From Pseudomonas fluorescens Q2-87 (lineage in GTDB: Bacteria; Pseudomonadota; Gammaproteobacteria; Pseudomonadales; Pseudomonadaceae), in NCBI RefSeq assembly GCF_000281895.1, contig NZ_CM001558.1, positions 124,001 through 188,000 on the forward strand: 64,000 nucleotides of DNA, in the 5' to 3' direction. The notes under the pieces were generated by a model. That model was not told the origin of the DNA, did not search any database, and saw only the letters and a program-made list of their open reading frames with translations. Below, one piece after another: positions 27,572 through 37,229 of the stretch; the stretch's first letter is position 1; each line of letters begins with the position of its first letter. A program made the translations under genes and the position numbers.

Positions 27572-28606
27572 TTATTCGCTGTCTGGGCCGCGCAGGTTTT
27601 CAAATTGACTCATGCCGTCTGGAATCAGGTTGCGCACGATGGTTGCAAAGTCGGCGTTGACCAGAGCCTTGGCCCGGTTCAGCAGCACCGGTAGCGGGCT
27701 GGAGGGCTCGTGACGGCTGTAGTAAGCGAGAATACGTTCCAGGCTGCGCTGCACGTCATCGCGATTGTTGATCTCTGCGCTGCCGCTCGGGCCGGTGTTG
27801 CGCGGCATGCTCTGCGCGGTGGCGTATTCAACCGGCGCGGTGGCGTCATCGCCGGTGGCATCGGGCAGCTCGCTGTCGCCGCTCTGCGGGGCGAACTGGC
27901 CAAGGATCTGCAAGGCCATCTTGAGTGGCTGCTTCAGCGGGCCGAGGTCCACGCCCTGGGCGGAACCGACCTGGTCGCTGACCTGCTGCTCGATGGCTTC
28001 GGCGGCGCTGCGAGCTTCCAAGAGGGCGGCGCGGGTGATTTCCAACTGCTCGGGATCGCTGTCGATCAAGGCGCCGGCGAGCTGTTCGGCCCCCAGGCTT
28101 TCATCGGCGAAACTTTGCAGGCCGCTGGCGTTGGCGGCGGCGCGCAGGCTGACGCTGCCGAAGGTTCGCGAACGGGCCAGGATGCTTTCGCGCAGCAGGC
28201 GAATGGTGACCTCGGACGTCAGGCCGGCGAGGGCATTGATGCGCACGGTGGGGTCGTTGTCGTCATCGGCGTCCAGGCGCGGATGCAGGTCGGCCCAGTA
28301 TTGCTTGAGCAATTCGCTGATCAGTGTCAGCGAGCGGGCAAGGCCCGGAATGCCCTCAAGGGCCAGGGAACTCTGCAACAGGAAATGGGTGATGCGCAGG
28401 TCTTTGCTGCGTTGCAGCAAGTCCAGGCTCTGTTGCTGGATGCTGCGCCATTCAGGAGGTTCGGCCGGCAAGATCGAGTCGCCCATGCTGCGCTCGGGCT
28501 GGCCTCGGGAGTCACGTTCCAGGCGCAAGAAATCCGCGTCATATTCCAGGTCTTCACCGCACGGCGAAGTCGCGGAAACGGCGGCGAGCAGCAAAGGCAC
28601 ATCCAC
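27572..28606 (-). CDS. tssA: T6SS assembly cap protein TssA
   Basis: A 344-residue TssA (ImpA N-terminal family). I chose GTG at 28606, giving MDVPLLLAAVSATSPCGEDLEYDADF, the usual family start, with GGAG 10 bases upstream; an ATG at 28678 adds 24 residues without clear homology. The N-terminal ImpA domain is about 1-150, with LQSSLALEGIPGLARSLTLI. The C-terminus (SLERILAYYSRHEPSSPLPVLLNRAKAL) is the short-tail type seen in TssA1 of P. aeruginosa. It is the first gene of the leftward operon. Confidence 0.93.
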   Translation of the reverse strand: MDVPLLLAAVSATSPCGEDLEYDADFLRLERDSRGQPERSMGDSILPAEPPEWRSIQQQSLDLLQRSKDLRITHFLLQSSLALEGIPGLARSLTLISELLKQYWADLHPRLDADDDNDPTVRINALAGLTSEVTIRLLRESILARSRTFGSVSLRAAANASGLQSFADESLGAEQLAGALIDSDPEQLEITRAALLEARSAAEAIEQQVSDQVGSAQGVDLGPLKQPLKMALQILGQFAPQSGDSELPDATGDDATAPVEYATAQSMPRNTGPSGSAEINNRDDVQRSLERILAYYSRHEPSSPLPVLLNRAKALVNADFATIVRNLIPDGMSQFENLRGPDSE

Positions 28607-29023
28607 TTGGATCGATCTCCCTATCACCCGCTGAAATAAGTCGGGCAGTTCACACGTAAGTTCCGAATGAAACTTCACATGTTTCCTTGACGGTAATGGC
28701 GCTTCAGACTCGCAATGATCTTAAAGTGCCATCATGTATATTCAAGAAGTTGTGCATTTTTGGTGTAGTACTTATCGCTTGTCAAGGTAAGCTATTTCGC
28801 CATTGTATCCGCCATGTAACAGTTGTGATGGGCTTAACAGCCTGCCCGACCCGTAGGTCGAAGCAGCAACAGACGTGGGGTTTTTGTCACGCAAGCCGGT
28901 TATGATCAGCAATCATGCTGGCAAAAAGCCGTTCCAGGGCTGTCGGCAAGGTTGTGAGTGGGTGGTAGGGGCTTGAATCCCGCTGCACCCGCCCGCGCGC
29001 GAAGTATTCAGCAAGGAGGCAAG
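28607..29023. promoter_or_regulatory. divergent promoter region of the two T6SS operons
   Basis: A 417-base gap between tssA (leftward) and tagH (rightward), AT-richer than either gene in the part 28680-28830. TTGTCA near 28786 could be a -35 for tagH; I found no sigma-54 motif (GG-N10-GC). AAGGAGG at 29013-29019 is the tagH ribosome site. In P. aeruginosa this leader pair is controlled post-transcriptionally by RsmA. The GGA of this ribosome site could be such a target, but that is inference. Confidence 0.6.
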
Positions 29024-30490
29024 ATGCCGCTGTGTTTGACTATCACTAGTTATCACAAGATTACCCCAGGCCAGTGTTCTGAAAAGTCCATGGATCAGGG
29101 GGTGATGGCAATTGGCCGCAATTCCGATAATGACTGGGTACTACCGGACCCTGAACGTCTGGTTTCCGGCAAACATTGCGTTATCCAATACAAGGACGGG
29201 CGCTATTACTTGACCGATAACAGCACTAACGGTGTGGAATTGGTCAAGGCCGGTATTCGCCTTCGCAAAGGCAACAGCGAACCGCTGCAAGATGGCGAAG
29301 TGATCCGCATCGGCGATTATGAAATCCAGGCGCGCGTCGATTTCAGCCTGCCGGTCACCGACAGCAACCCGTTCGCCGAATCGCCCAGCAGTTTCGAGGC
29401 GTTGATGGGGCGCCAGGGCGCAACCCCGGCTTCACCCGCGCCGATTCAAGTGGCCTCGCCGGCACATTTCCAAGGTGCTTCGGCCATGGATACCCTGCCG
29501 GACCTGTTCGATTTTCTGACCCCGACCAGCGTCCCGCCGGCCACCCAGCCTGATCATGTTCCAGCCGAGCAACACGATTTTCGCCCACCGACGCCGATTC
29601 CCCGTCCGAGCCCGCCGCCAGTGGCCGAGCCGGTGATACCGCCATCGGCCTCGGTGATTCCGGACGACTGGGACCCTTTCAGCGACCAGCCTGCGCCCGT
29701 GGCCGTTGCGCCTACGCCTATCACGCCGCCGCCGGTAGTCGCGCCGCCGCTGCCGGTAGTGCCGCCGGTGATTGAGCCAATACCGACGCCCGTTCCCCAA
29801 GTGCCGGTCGCTGAAGTCACTGCACCCACCGAACCGACGCCCTTGCGCGAAGCACCGGTCGCTCGCGTCGAACCTGCGGCCAGCCCGGTCGAGGCCTCGC
29901 AACCCGACCTGCTGCAAGCCTTCCTGCGCGGTGCCGGGCTGGACCAGTTGCGCTTGGACAAGGCCCAGGCCGAGGCGCAGATGGAAAGCATCGGTCGCAG
30001 TTATCGGTTGATGGTCGAGGGCCTGATCGATGTCTTGCGCGCCCGCAGCAGCCTCAAGGGTGAGTTCCGCATCCAGCAGACGATGATCCAGCCGGTGGAA
30101 AACAACCCGCTGAAATTCGCCCCCAATGTCGATGAAGCCCTGCTGTTGCTGTTGCGCCACGGCAACCAGGCGTTCATGGCGCCGGACGTGGCAGTGCGCG
30201 ACAGTTTTGATGATTTGCGTGCCCATCAATTGGCCGTGATGGCCGGGGTGGAAGCCGCTATCAAGCATTTGCTGGCGCGCTTCGAACCGGCGCAGTTGGA
30301 AGAGCGCATGGGCAAGCCCGGTGGGCTGTCGAGCATTTTCAATGGCTCGCGGCAGGCCCAGTACTGGCAGCAGTTCACCGAGCTCTACAGCAATATTTCC
30401 CGCGAGGCCCAGGAAGATTTCCAGGACCTGTTCGGGCGTGAATTCAGCCGTGCCTACGAAGAGCACAGCACGCGACAGCGACGCCGCTGA
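29024..30490 (+). CDS. tagH: T6SS FHA-domain scaffold TagH (Fha1)
   Basis: A 488-residue protein from the ATG at 29024 preceded by AAGGAGG. Residues about 25-100 form an FHA phosphothreonine-binding domain with GRNSDNDWVLPDPERLVSGKHC and DNSTNGVEL. Residues about 150-300 are proline-rich and disordered. The C-terminal part (about 300-480) is the TagH/ImpI conserved region (DLLQAFLRGAGLDQLRL). In the threonine-phosphorylation pathway PpkA phosphorylates Fha, which promotes T6SS assembly, and PppA reverses it. It is the first gene of the rightward operon. Confidence 0.94.
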   Translation: MPLCLTITSYHKITPGQCSEKSMDQGVMAIGRNSDNDWVLPDPERLVSGKHCVIQYKDGRYYLTDNSTNGVELVKAGIRLRKGNSEPLQDGEVIRIGDYEIQARVDFSLPVTDSNPFAESPSSFEALMGRQGATPASPAPIQVASPAHFQGASAMDTLPDLFDFLTPTSVPPATQPDHVPAEQHDFRPPTPIPRPSPPPVAEPVIPPSASVIPDDWDPFSDQPAPVAVAPTPITPPPVVAPPLPVVPPVIEPIPTPVPQVPVAEVTAPTEPTPLREAPVARVEPAASPVEASQPDLLQAFLRGAGLDQLRLDKAQAEAQMESIGRSYRLMVEGLIDVLRARSSLKGEFRIQQTMIQPVENNPLKFAPNVDEALLLLLRHGNQAFMAPDVAVRDSFDDLRAHQLAVMAGVEAAIKHLLARFEPAQLEERMGKPGGLSSIFNGSRQAQYWQQFTELYSNISREAQEDFQDLFGREFSRAYEEHSTRQRRR

Positions 30491-30558
30491 CCATCGCCGC
30501 ACCCAGACATTTTTCATAAGCACACAACGGATAGCTCAAACGTCATTGAGGACGCAGG

Positions 30559-31065
30559 ATGATTCCCAGGTTTTTACTCGCAGTCGCCGCCGCGCTTCTG
30601 CTGACGGCGTGCGCCAAGGATGCCGACAAGTCCCAGCCTGAAGAAGCTGAGGCAAACACCGCCGCCGTCGAGCTGCATTTTCATGCCATTGCCGGGCTCA
30701 ACCCCGGCGCCACCGGCCAGCCGGCCCCCGTGCGGGTGCGCATCTTCGAACTGAAGAATGCCGCCACCTTCGGTCGTTCCGATTATTTCGCTCTCGCCGA
30801 ACGCGCCCAGGCAACGCTCGGCCCCGACCTGATCGACCAGGACGAGGTGCTGATCCAGCCGGGCCAGCAGTTGAGCCTGCAACGCGACCTCGACCCGGCC
30901 ACGCGGCACATCGGAATACTGGTGGGCTATCGCGAGCTGGACCAGTCGCTGTGGCGCACGGTGATGAATGTCCCGGCCCGCGAATACACCGAATACCAGA
31001 TCAGCCTCGATGTGCGCGCCGTGCGCAGCGCCGTCGTCGTTCCCCCATCCAGCCCTGCCCAATAA
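30559..31065 (+). CDS. tssJ: T6SS outer-membrane lipoprotein TssJ
   Basis: A 168-residue lipoprotein (signal peptide, LLTACAKD, lipidated Cys18), anchored in the outer membrane, where it holds TssM. The transthyretin-like fold covers VELHFHAIAGLNPGATGQPAPVRVRIFELK onward, with SDYFALAER and IGILVGYRELDQSLWR. GAGGACGCAGG precedes the ATG. It lies 68 bases after tagH and just before tssK. Confidence 0.95.
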   Translation: MIPRFLLAVAAALLLTACAKDADKSQPEEAEANTAAVELHFHAIAGLNPGATGQPAPVRVRIFELKNAATFGRSDYFALAERAQATLGPDLIDQDEVLIQPGQQLSLQRDLDPATRHIGILVGYRELDQSLWRTVMNVPAREYTEYQISLDVRAVRSAVVVPPSSPAQ

Positions 31066-31080
31066 GCAATCGGAGCCCCC

Positions 31081-32415
31081 ATGTCCTGGAACAATCGCGT
31101 GGTCTGGTCGGAAGGCATGTTCATTGGAACGCAGCACTTCCAGCAGCATGACCGTTACCTGGAAAACCTCATCGACGCGCGCAGCCGCCCGTTATCGGCC
31201 GGCGCCTGGGGTTTTTCCGAATTGCTGATCGACCAGGGCCTGCTGGCCCAGGGCAAGCTGGCGATTATCTCGGCGCGCGGCCTGTTGCCGGACGGCACGC
31301 CCTTCAACATTCCCCAGGACGACCTGGCACCGACCCCGTTGAACGTCGACGATAACCTGCGCGATGGCCTGGTCTATCTGGCCCTGCCGCTCAAGCGCGC
31401 CGGCGCCCGTGACACCGTGGATGAAGGCGAAGACCTGGGGGCCGCGCGCTACGTTAGCCAGGTGAGCGAAGTGCGCGACGACAATGCGCCGTTCGAAAAC
31501 CGCGCGCCGGTGGCCCTGGGTTCCCGGGCGCTGCGCTTGTTGACCGCCCAGGACGGAATCGGCGACTACGCCGCCATCGGCGTGGTGCGCATCAAGGAAA
31601 AGCGCGCCGATCGCGCGCTGGTGCTCGACGACAGCTACATCCCGCCGTTGCTGGATGTGGCGGCTTCCAAACCGCTGGCGGCGTTTCGCAGCGAACTGCT
31701 GGGCCTGCTGCATCAACGTGGCGAAGCCCTCGCCGGGCGGGTAGTGGCGTCGGGTGCCGGCGGTGCTTCGGAGATTGCCGATTTCATGCTGCTACAACTG
31801 GTCAACCGCGCCCAGCCGCTGATCCAGCACCTGAGCCAGTTGAGCCCCTTGCACCCTGAACGCTTCTACAGCGAGCTGGTCAGCCTGGCCGGGGAGTTCT
31901 CCACCTTTACCGCGTCTGGGCGACGACCGCAGGAATACCCGCAATACCAGCACGACGACCTGACGCTGAGCTATGCGCCGGTGATGCAGGCGCTGCGTGA
32001 AGCGTTGTCGATGCTGATCGACAGCAAGGCCACGCCGATCCCGATTGTCGAGAAAGCCTACGGTATCCACGTGGCGATGCTCGCCGACAAGACCCTGCTC
32101 GACAGCGCCAGTTTCATTCTGGTGGTGCGTGCCGATGTTCCCGCCGAAACCCTGCGCGGCCGCTTCGGCCAGCAGAGCAAGGTCGGTTCGGTGGAGCACA
32201 TCCGCGACCTGGTCAACCTGCAACTGCCGGGCATCGGCCTGCTGCCGTTGCCGGTGGCGCCACGCCAGCTTCCGTACCACGCAGGCTCCACTTATTACGA
32301 ACTCGACCGGGGCAGCGACCACTGGCAGCAGTTGAGCAACTCTGGTGGCTTTGCGTTCCACATCGCCGGCCAGTTCCCTGGGCTGAACCTGGCGTTCTGG
32401 GCGATCCGAGGATAA
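31081..32415 (+). CDS. tssK: T6SS baseplate-membrane linker TssK
   Basis: A 444-residue TssK that trimerises and links the baseplate wedge to TssL/TssM. It begins MSWNNRVVWSEGMFIGTQHFQQHDRYLE, the standard family start. The C-terminal head contains YHAGSTYYELDRGSDHWQQLSNSGGFAFHIAGQFPGL. Its ATG is 15 bases after the tssJ stop. Confidence 0.97.
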   Translation: MSWNNRVVWSEGMFIGTQHFQQHDRYLENLIDARSRPLSAGAWGFSELLIDQGLLAQGKLAIISARGLLPDGTPFNIPQDDLAPTPLNVDDNLRDGLVYLALPLKRAGARDTVDEGEDLGAARYVSQVSEVRDDNAPFENRAPVALGSRALRLLTAQDGIGDYAAIGVVRIKEKRADRALVLDDSYIPPLLDVAASKPLAAFRSELLGLLHQRGEALAGRVVASGAGGASEIADFMLLQLVNRAQPLIQHLSQLSPLHPERFYSELVSLAGEFSTFTASGRRPQEYPQYQHDDLTLSYAPVMQALREALSMLIDSKATPIPIVEKAYGIHVAMLADKTLLDSASFILVVRADVPAETLRGRFGQQSKVGSVEHIRDLVNLQLPGIGLLPLPVAPRQLPYHAGSTYYELDRGSDHWQQLSNSGGFAFHIAGQFPGLNLAFWAIRG

Positions 32416-32421
32416 ACCGCG

Positions 32422-33732
32422 ATGAGCAACGACGATCGTACCCAGTTCATGCCGACGCCCGGTGGCCGTGGCGCGGATCCTTTCCGCCCGGACGCTGGTC
32501 GTGGGCAGCCGTCACCGGCGCCGGCTCCCCTCTCGATGCCAGCCGCTCCGGTACTGACCGGTAAAGCCCAAGGCCTCAACCCGTTGGAGAATGCTGCAGG
32601 CCCGCTGCTGGCCCTGCTGACGCGCTTGCGCAGCACCATCGCCCACCCGGCACCCGCCAGCCTGCGTGCGCAACTGCTGGCGTACTTGCGCCAGTTCGAA
32701 GAGCGCGCCGAGGCCGCCGGTGTGGTACGCAATGAGGTGCTGCTGGCCCGCTACGCCTTGTGCACTGCGCTGGATGAAGCAGTATTGAGCACGCCCTGGG
32801 GCGGCACCAGCGACTGGGGCAAGCAAAGCCTGTTGATCACTGTGCATAACGAAGCCTGGGGCGGCGAGAAGGTCTTTCAACTGTTGGAACATTGCCTGCA
32901 AAGCCCGCGCGAGCGCCTGTATCTGCTGGAGCTTTTGTACCTGTGCATGTGCCTCGGTTTCGAAGGACGCTACCGGGTGATGAACGACGGCCGCAGCCAA
33001 TTGGAAGCGTTGCGTGAACGCACCAGCGCAGTGATCCGCAGTGCCCGGGGTGAATATGAACGTGAGCTGTCGCCGCACTGGCGCGGCGTCACCGTGGCTC
33101 GCGATCGCCTGGCGCAGTTCATGCCGCCGTGGATCGCCGTGGCCATCGGCGTGGCATTGCTGCTGGCGCTGCTGTTTGGCCTGCGCATGAAACTGGCCTC
33201 CGATGCCGAACCGGTGTTCAAGAACATCCATTTCCTCGGTGAAATCCCGGTGCAGGCCATCGACCGCCCCGTGGTGCAGCCGAAGGTCATCGAACGTCCA
33301 CGCCTGGCGGGCTTTTTGGCCGATGAAATCAGGGCCGGTCGGATTGCCGTGGAAGATGCCGTCGACCGCTCGGTGGTGACCATCCGTGGCGATGAACTGT
33401 TCGCCTCGGGCAGCGCCAGCATCAAGGACGATTTCCAGCCGCTGATGCTGCGCATCGCCGATGCGGTGCGCAAGGTCAAGGGTCAGGTCCTGGTGACCGG
33501 CCACAGCGACAATCGCCCGATTGCCACCCTCAGGTTCCCGTCCAACTGGGCGTTGTCCGAGGCGCGAGCCCAGTCGGTGCTGCAAATTCTCTCGGCCAAG
33601 ACTGGCCAGCCCGAGCGCTTCAGCGCCGAAGGCCGCAGCGACACCGAGCCGCTGGCGTCCAATGCCACGACCGAGGGCCGTGCGCGCAATCGTCGGGTTG
33701 AAATCACAGTATTGGCGGAGGGGGTCGAGTGA
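32422..33732 (+). CDS. tssL: T6SS inner-membrane protein TssL with OmpA-like domain
   Basis: A 436-residue extended TssL (DotU family). Residues about 50-225 are the cytoplasmic DotU domain (NPLENAAGPLLALLTRL, YALCTALDEAVLSTPWG). One membrane segment is at about 233-252. A periplasmic OmpA/MotB-like peptidoglycan-binding domain covers about 300-436, with VLVTGHSDNRP and GRARNRRVEITV. It forms the inner-membrane complex with TssM, whose start overlaps its stop by 4 bases. Confidence 0.96.
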   Translation: MSNDDRTQFMPTPGGRGADPFRPDAGRGQPSPAPAPLSMPAAPVLTGKAQGLNPLENAAGPLLALLTRLRSTIAHPAPASLRAQLLAYLRQFEERAEAAGVVRNEVLLARYALCTALDEAVLSTPWGGTSDWGKQSLLITVHNEAWGGEKVFQLLEHCLQSPRERLYLLELLYLCMCLGFEGRYRVMNDGRSQLEALRERTSAVIRSARGEYERELSPHWRGVTVARDRLAQFMPPWIAVAIGVALLLALLFGLRMKLASDAEPVFKNIHFLGEIPVQAIDRPVVQPKVIERPRLAGFLADEIRAGRIAVEDAVDRSVVTIRGDELFASGSASIKDDFQPLMLRIADAVRKVKGQVLVTGHSDNRPIATLRFPSNWALSEARAQSVLQILSAKTGQPERFSAEGRSDTEPLASNATTEGRARNRRVEITVLAEGVE

Positions 33733-36700
33733 AGGCGTTTTTCAGTTTTATGACCCGCTGGGTCATTCCATTGCTGGGGCTGATCGCCCTGAGCCTGATC
33801 ATCTGGTTCGTCGGCCCGCTGCTGGAGTGGCTGGTGCCCGAAGGCCGGCGCTGGGCGTTGATCATCCTGGTGTTCGCGGTGTGGATCGCCTACCGGGTGT
33901 TTCGCATCATCCAGGCCCGCCGCCAGGCCGCCGAAGTCATGCGCAGCCTGGCCGCGCAAACCCCGCCCGACCCGACCAGCGTCGCCACCGCCGAGGAGCT
34001 CGAAACCCTGCGTCAGCGCATGGACGAAGCCCTGGCGCTGCTCAAGAAAGCCAAGCTGGGCGGTGACGAGCGCCGCAACCTCTACGAACTGCCGTGGTAC
34101 GTGATCATCGGCCCGCCGGGTTCGGGCAAGACCACCGCGCTGGTCAATTCCGGGCTGCATTTCCCGTTGGCCGCGCAGCTGGGTGCCGGCGCGGTACGTG
34201 GCGTCGGCGGCACGCGCAATTGTGATTGGTGGTTCACCGACCAGGCCGTCCTGCTCGACACCGCCGGCCGCTACACCACCCAGGACAGCGACGCGACGGT
34301 GGACAAGGCCGCGTGGCTGGGCTTCCTTGGCCTGTTGAAAAAGCAGCGGGCCCGGCGTCCGATTGACGGCGCGTTCATCGCCATCAGCCTGTCGGACCTG
34401 CTGCTGGGCAGCGACGCCGAGCGCGCCGCCCATGCCGCCGCCATACGCTTGCGGATCCAGGAGCTGTACACCCAATTGGGCGTGCGCTTCCCGATCTACC
34501 TGATGCTCACCAAGCTCGACCTGGTGCCCGGGTTCATGGAGTACTTCGATACCCTGAGCAAGGAAGAGCGCGCCCAGGTCTGGGGCATGACCTTCGCCCT
34601 GGACGATGGCAAGAGCAACGACAGCCCGCTGGCGCACCTGCAAAGTGAATTCGCCGGCCTGGAGCAACGTCTCAACGACCGTCTGGTGGAGCGCTTGCAG
34701 CAAGAGCGCGACCCAGCACGGCGCGATCTCATCTATGGCTTCCCACAGCAGTTCGGTGCCTTGAAAGATTGCCTGCAAAGTTTCCTCGAGGGCGTGTTCA
34801 AACCCAACGCCTTTGAAGAGCGCGTGTTGCTGCGCGGCGTGTACTTCACCAGCGGCACCCAGGAAGGCAGTCCGATCGATCGCCTGATCGGGTCCATGGC
34901 CCAGAGCATGAACCTGGACCGCCAGCACCTGGCGCGCCAGACCGGCACCGGGCGCAGCTACTTCATCGAAAAACTCTTCACCGCCGTGGCTTTCGCCGAG
35001 CGTGGGCTGGTGGGCGTCGATCCGAAGGTCGAGCGTCGGCGCAAGTGGATCGCCCGCGGCGTGCTGGCCTCGACCGTGGCGGTAGTGCTGGTGGTCGGGA
35101 CGTTGTGGTGGATCAGCTACCGCGCTAACCAGGCCTACATCGCCCAGGTCGACCAGAAAGTCGCGCCATTGGGCCAGACCGTGCAGAACCTCAGCCCGGC
35201 GCAGCGCGATGTGCTCGCTGTACTGCCGTTGCTCAACGCCGTGAAGCACCTGGCCGACGACGCGCCCGACTGGGCCGAAGGCCTGGGGTTGTACCAGGGC
35301 GACATGCTCGAAGCCGAGTCCGGCAGCGTCTATCGCAAGCTGCTGATCGCTGTGTTCGCGCCGCGCCTGTTGACGCGTGTCGAAGAGCAACTGCACAGCG
35401 GCGGCAATTCGGACTTCCTCTACGAAGGCTTGAAGGCCTACCTGATGCTCGCCGACACCGAGCACTACGATGCCGACTTCATCAAGGCCTGGATTGCCCT
35501 GGATTGGGACCGCAGCCTGCCGCGCGACTTGCCGGCCGAGCAGCGCCAGGCGTTGAGCGGGCACTTGCAGGCGCTGTTCGAGCGGCGTCCGCCGACGGCG
35601 CGCCTGGACCCACGGCTGATCGAAGACCTGCGTCGGCAGTTGCAGCAATTGCCTGTGGCTCAGCGTGTCTATGACCGCATCAAGCGGCAGAAACTGCCTG
35701 AGGGCATACCGGACTTCCGCATCAACGAAGCCGCCGGGCGTGACGCTGCGCTGGTGTTCAGTCGCAAGAGCGGCAAGCCACTGGGCGAACCTTTGAGCGG
35801 GTTCTTTACCGTCAAGGGCTACCGCCAGGGCTTCTTGCTCGCCAGCTTGAGCCAGACCGGCACCCTGGCCGAAGAGCAATGGGTGTTGGGTCAGGAGCAG
35901 GCCGATCAGCAGAACGTCGCCAGCCTGGCCGCCGATGTACGTCGCCTGTATTTTCAGGACTATCTGCGCCAATGGGACGCCTTGCTGGCTGATATAGACT
36001 TCGTGCCGATCACCAGCGTGGCCCAGGCCGCCGACGTGCTGCGAGTGATTTCCGGGCCGACCTCGCCGTTGAAAAAATTGCTGGTGGCGGTGGCGAAGGA
36101 GACTGACCTGCAACAGGACGAACGCCTGCTGGCCGCCCAAGGCGCGCCGACGGGAGGCGGTGTGGACAAGCTCAAGGAGCGCCTCGGCAGCTTGCTTGGC
36201 CAGGAACAGGCCGCGCCAAACGCACCCCAGGCCAGCGACGACCCGATCACTGCGCACTTTGCTGAGCTCAACAGCATCGTCAGCAAGAATGAAGGTGAGC
36301 CGGCGGCCATCGATGGTTTGCTGGCCGACATGAACGCCTTGTACGTGCAGGTCAGTGCCATGGTCGGCGCGAGCGGCGACGCCTTGCTCGGCGAAGCCAA
36401 GAACCAGGCCAGCGCAGCCGCCACCCGGGTCAGCCTCAACGCTGAACGCCAACCGCCGCTGGTGCAGGGTCTGGTCAAGTCGGTGGTCAACTCCACCACC
36501 AACAGCATGATGGGCGGGGTGCGCAACCAACTGAACGCCGCCTGGACCAGCGAAGTGGTGAACATCTATCGCCAGTCCCTGGCCGGGCGTTATCCGATGT
36601 CACCGGGCAGCGCGCGGGACGCCACCCTGGATGATTTTGGCCAGTTCTTCGGCGTTGGCGGGGTGATGGACAACTACTTCCGCAAATACCTGCAACCCTA

Positions 36701-37229
36701 CGTCGATACTTCGACCCCGACCTGGCGCTGGCAGCCGGGCGCGGCGCAGAAGCTCGGCATCGCCCCAGGCGTGCTGCAAACCTTCCAGCGCGCCGCGACT
36801 ATTCGCGATGCGTTCTTCCGCGCCGGTGGCACCCAGCCGATGGTGCGCTTCGAGCTCAAGCCAGTGGCGATGGATTCGACCATCACCCAGTTCCTGCTCG
36901 ACCTCGATGGTCAACAGTTGAGCTACGACCACGGTCCGAGCCGCCCGACCGCCATGCAATGGCCGAACCCGGGCAGCATCGGCGTGGTGCGGATCTCGAT
37001 CATGCCGCCGTCGTCCAGCGGTCGCTCCGGCATCACCCTGGATGGGCCGTGGGCCTGGTTCCGCCTGTTGGAACAATCGGACCTGACCGCCGGCAACTCG
37101 CCGGATCGCTTCAACCTGCGGCTGCGGGTCGATGGCGCCAGCGCCTCTTATGAGCTGCGGGCCAACAGCGCCTTCAACCCGTTCAAGAGCCGGGTGCTCA
37201 GCGGCTTCAGCCTGCCGGAGCGGCTATGA
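33729..37229 (+). CDS. tssM: T6SS inner-membrane protein TssM (IcmF)
   Basis: A 1166-residue TssM. Two N-terminal membrane segments (about 11-60) precede a cytoplasmic domain with Walker A GPPGSGKTTAL near 128. A third membrane segment lies near 443-463. The large periplasmic part ends in the TssJ-binding beta domain (SIGVVRISIMPPSSSGRSGITLDGPWAWFRLLEQ). It spans the envelope from TssL to TssJ. It overlaps tssL upstream and tagF downstream by 4 bases each. Confidence 0.97.
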   Translation: MKAFFSFMTRWVIPLLGLIALSLIIWFVGPLLEWLVPEGRRWALIILVFAVWIAYRVFRIIQARRQAAEVMRSLAAQTPPDPTSVATAEELETLRQRMDEALALLKKAKLGGDERRNLYELPWYVIIGPPGSGKTTALVNSGLHFPLAAQLGAGAVRGVGGTRNCDWWFTDQAVLLDTAGRYTTQDSDATVDKAAWLGFLGLLKKQRARRPIDGAFIAISLSDLLLGSDAERAAHAAAIRLRIQELYTQLGVRFPIYLMLTKLDLVPGFMEYFDTLSKEERAQVWGMTFALDDGKSNDSPLAHLQSEFAGLEQRLNDRLVERLQQERDPARRDLIYGFPQQFGALKDCLQSFLEGVFKPNAFEERVLLRGVYFTSGTQEGSPIDRLIGSMAQSMNLDRQHLARQTGTGRSYFIEKLFTAVAFAERGLVGVDPKVERRRKWIARGVLASTVAVVLVVGTLWWISYRANQAYIAQVDQKVAPLGQTVQNLSPAQRDVLAVLPLLNAVKHLADDAPDWAEGLGLYQGDMLEAESGSVYRKLLIAVFAPRLLTRVEEQLHSGGNSDFLYEGLKAYLMLADTEHYDADFIKAWIALDWDRSLPRDLPAEQRQALSGHLQALFERRPPTARLDPRLIEDLRRQLQQLPVAQRVYDRIKRQKLPEGIPDFRINEAAGRDAALVFSRKSGKPLGEPLSGFFTVKGYRQGFLLASLSQTGTLAEEQWVLGQEQADQQNVASLAADVRRLYFQDYLRQWDALLADIDFVPITSVAQAADVLRVISGPTSPLKKLLVAVAKETDLQQDERLLAAQGAPTGGGVDKLKERLGSLLGQEQAAPNAPQASDDPITAHFAELNSIVSKNEGEPAAIDGLLADMNALYVQVSAMVGASGDALLGEAKNQASAAATRVSLNAERQPPLVQGLVKSVVNSTTNSMMGGVRNQLNAAWTSEVVNIYRQSLAGRYPMSPGSARDATLDDFGQFFGVGGVMDNYFRKYLQPYVDTSTPTWRWQPGAAQKLGIAPGVLQTFQRAATIRDAFFRAGGTQPMVRFELKPVAMDSTITQFLLDLDGQQLSYDHGPSRPTAMQWPNPGSIGVVRISIMPPSSSGRSGITLDGPWAWFRLLEQSDLTAGNSPDRFNLRLRVDGASASYELRANSAFNPFKSRVLSGFSLPERL

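Noticed and set aside
28607..29023. Sigma-54 promoter for the T6SS operons
   Set aside because: GG and GC doublets were looked for on both strands. No pair has the required 10-base separation with the flanking consensus.
33483..36530. A 1015-codon open frame antisense to tssM, and similar long antisense frames over clpV, vgrG, spoT and ppkA
   Set aside because: These arise from strong GC bias at third codon positions of real genes. They have no ribosome sites, no domain patterns and compositions dominated by Arg, Gly, Ala and His.
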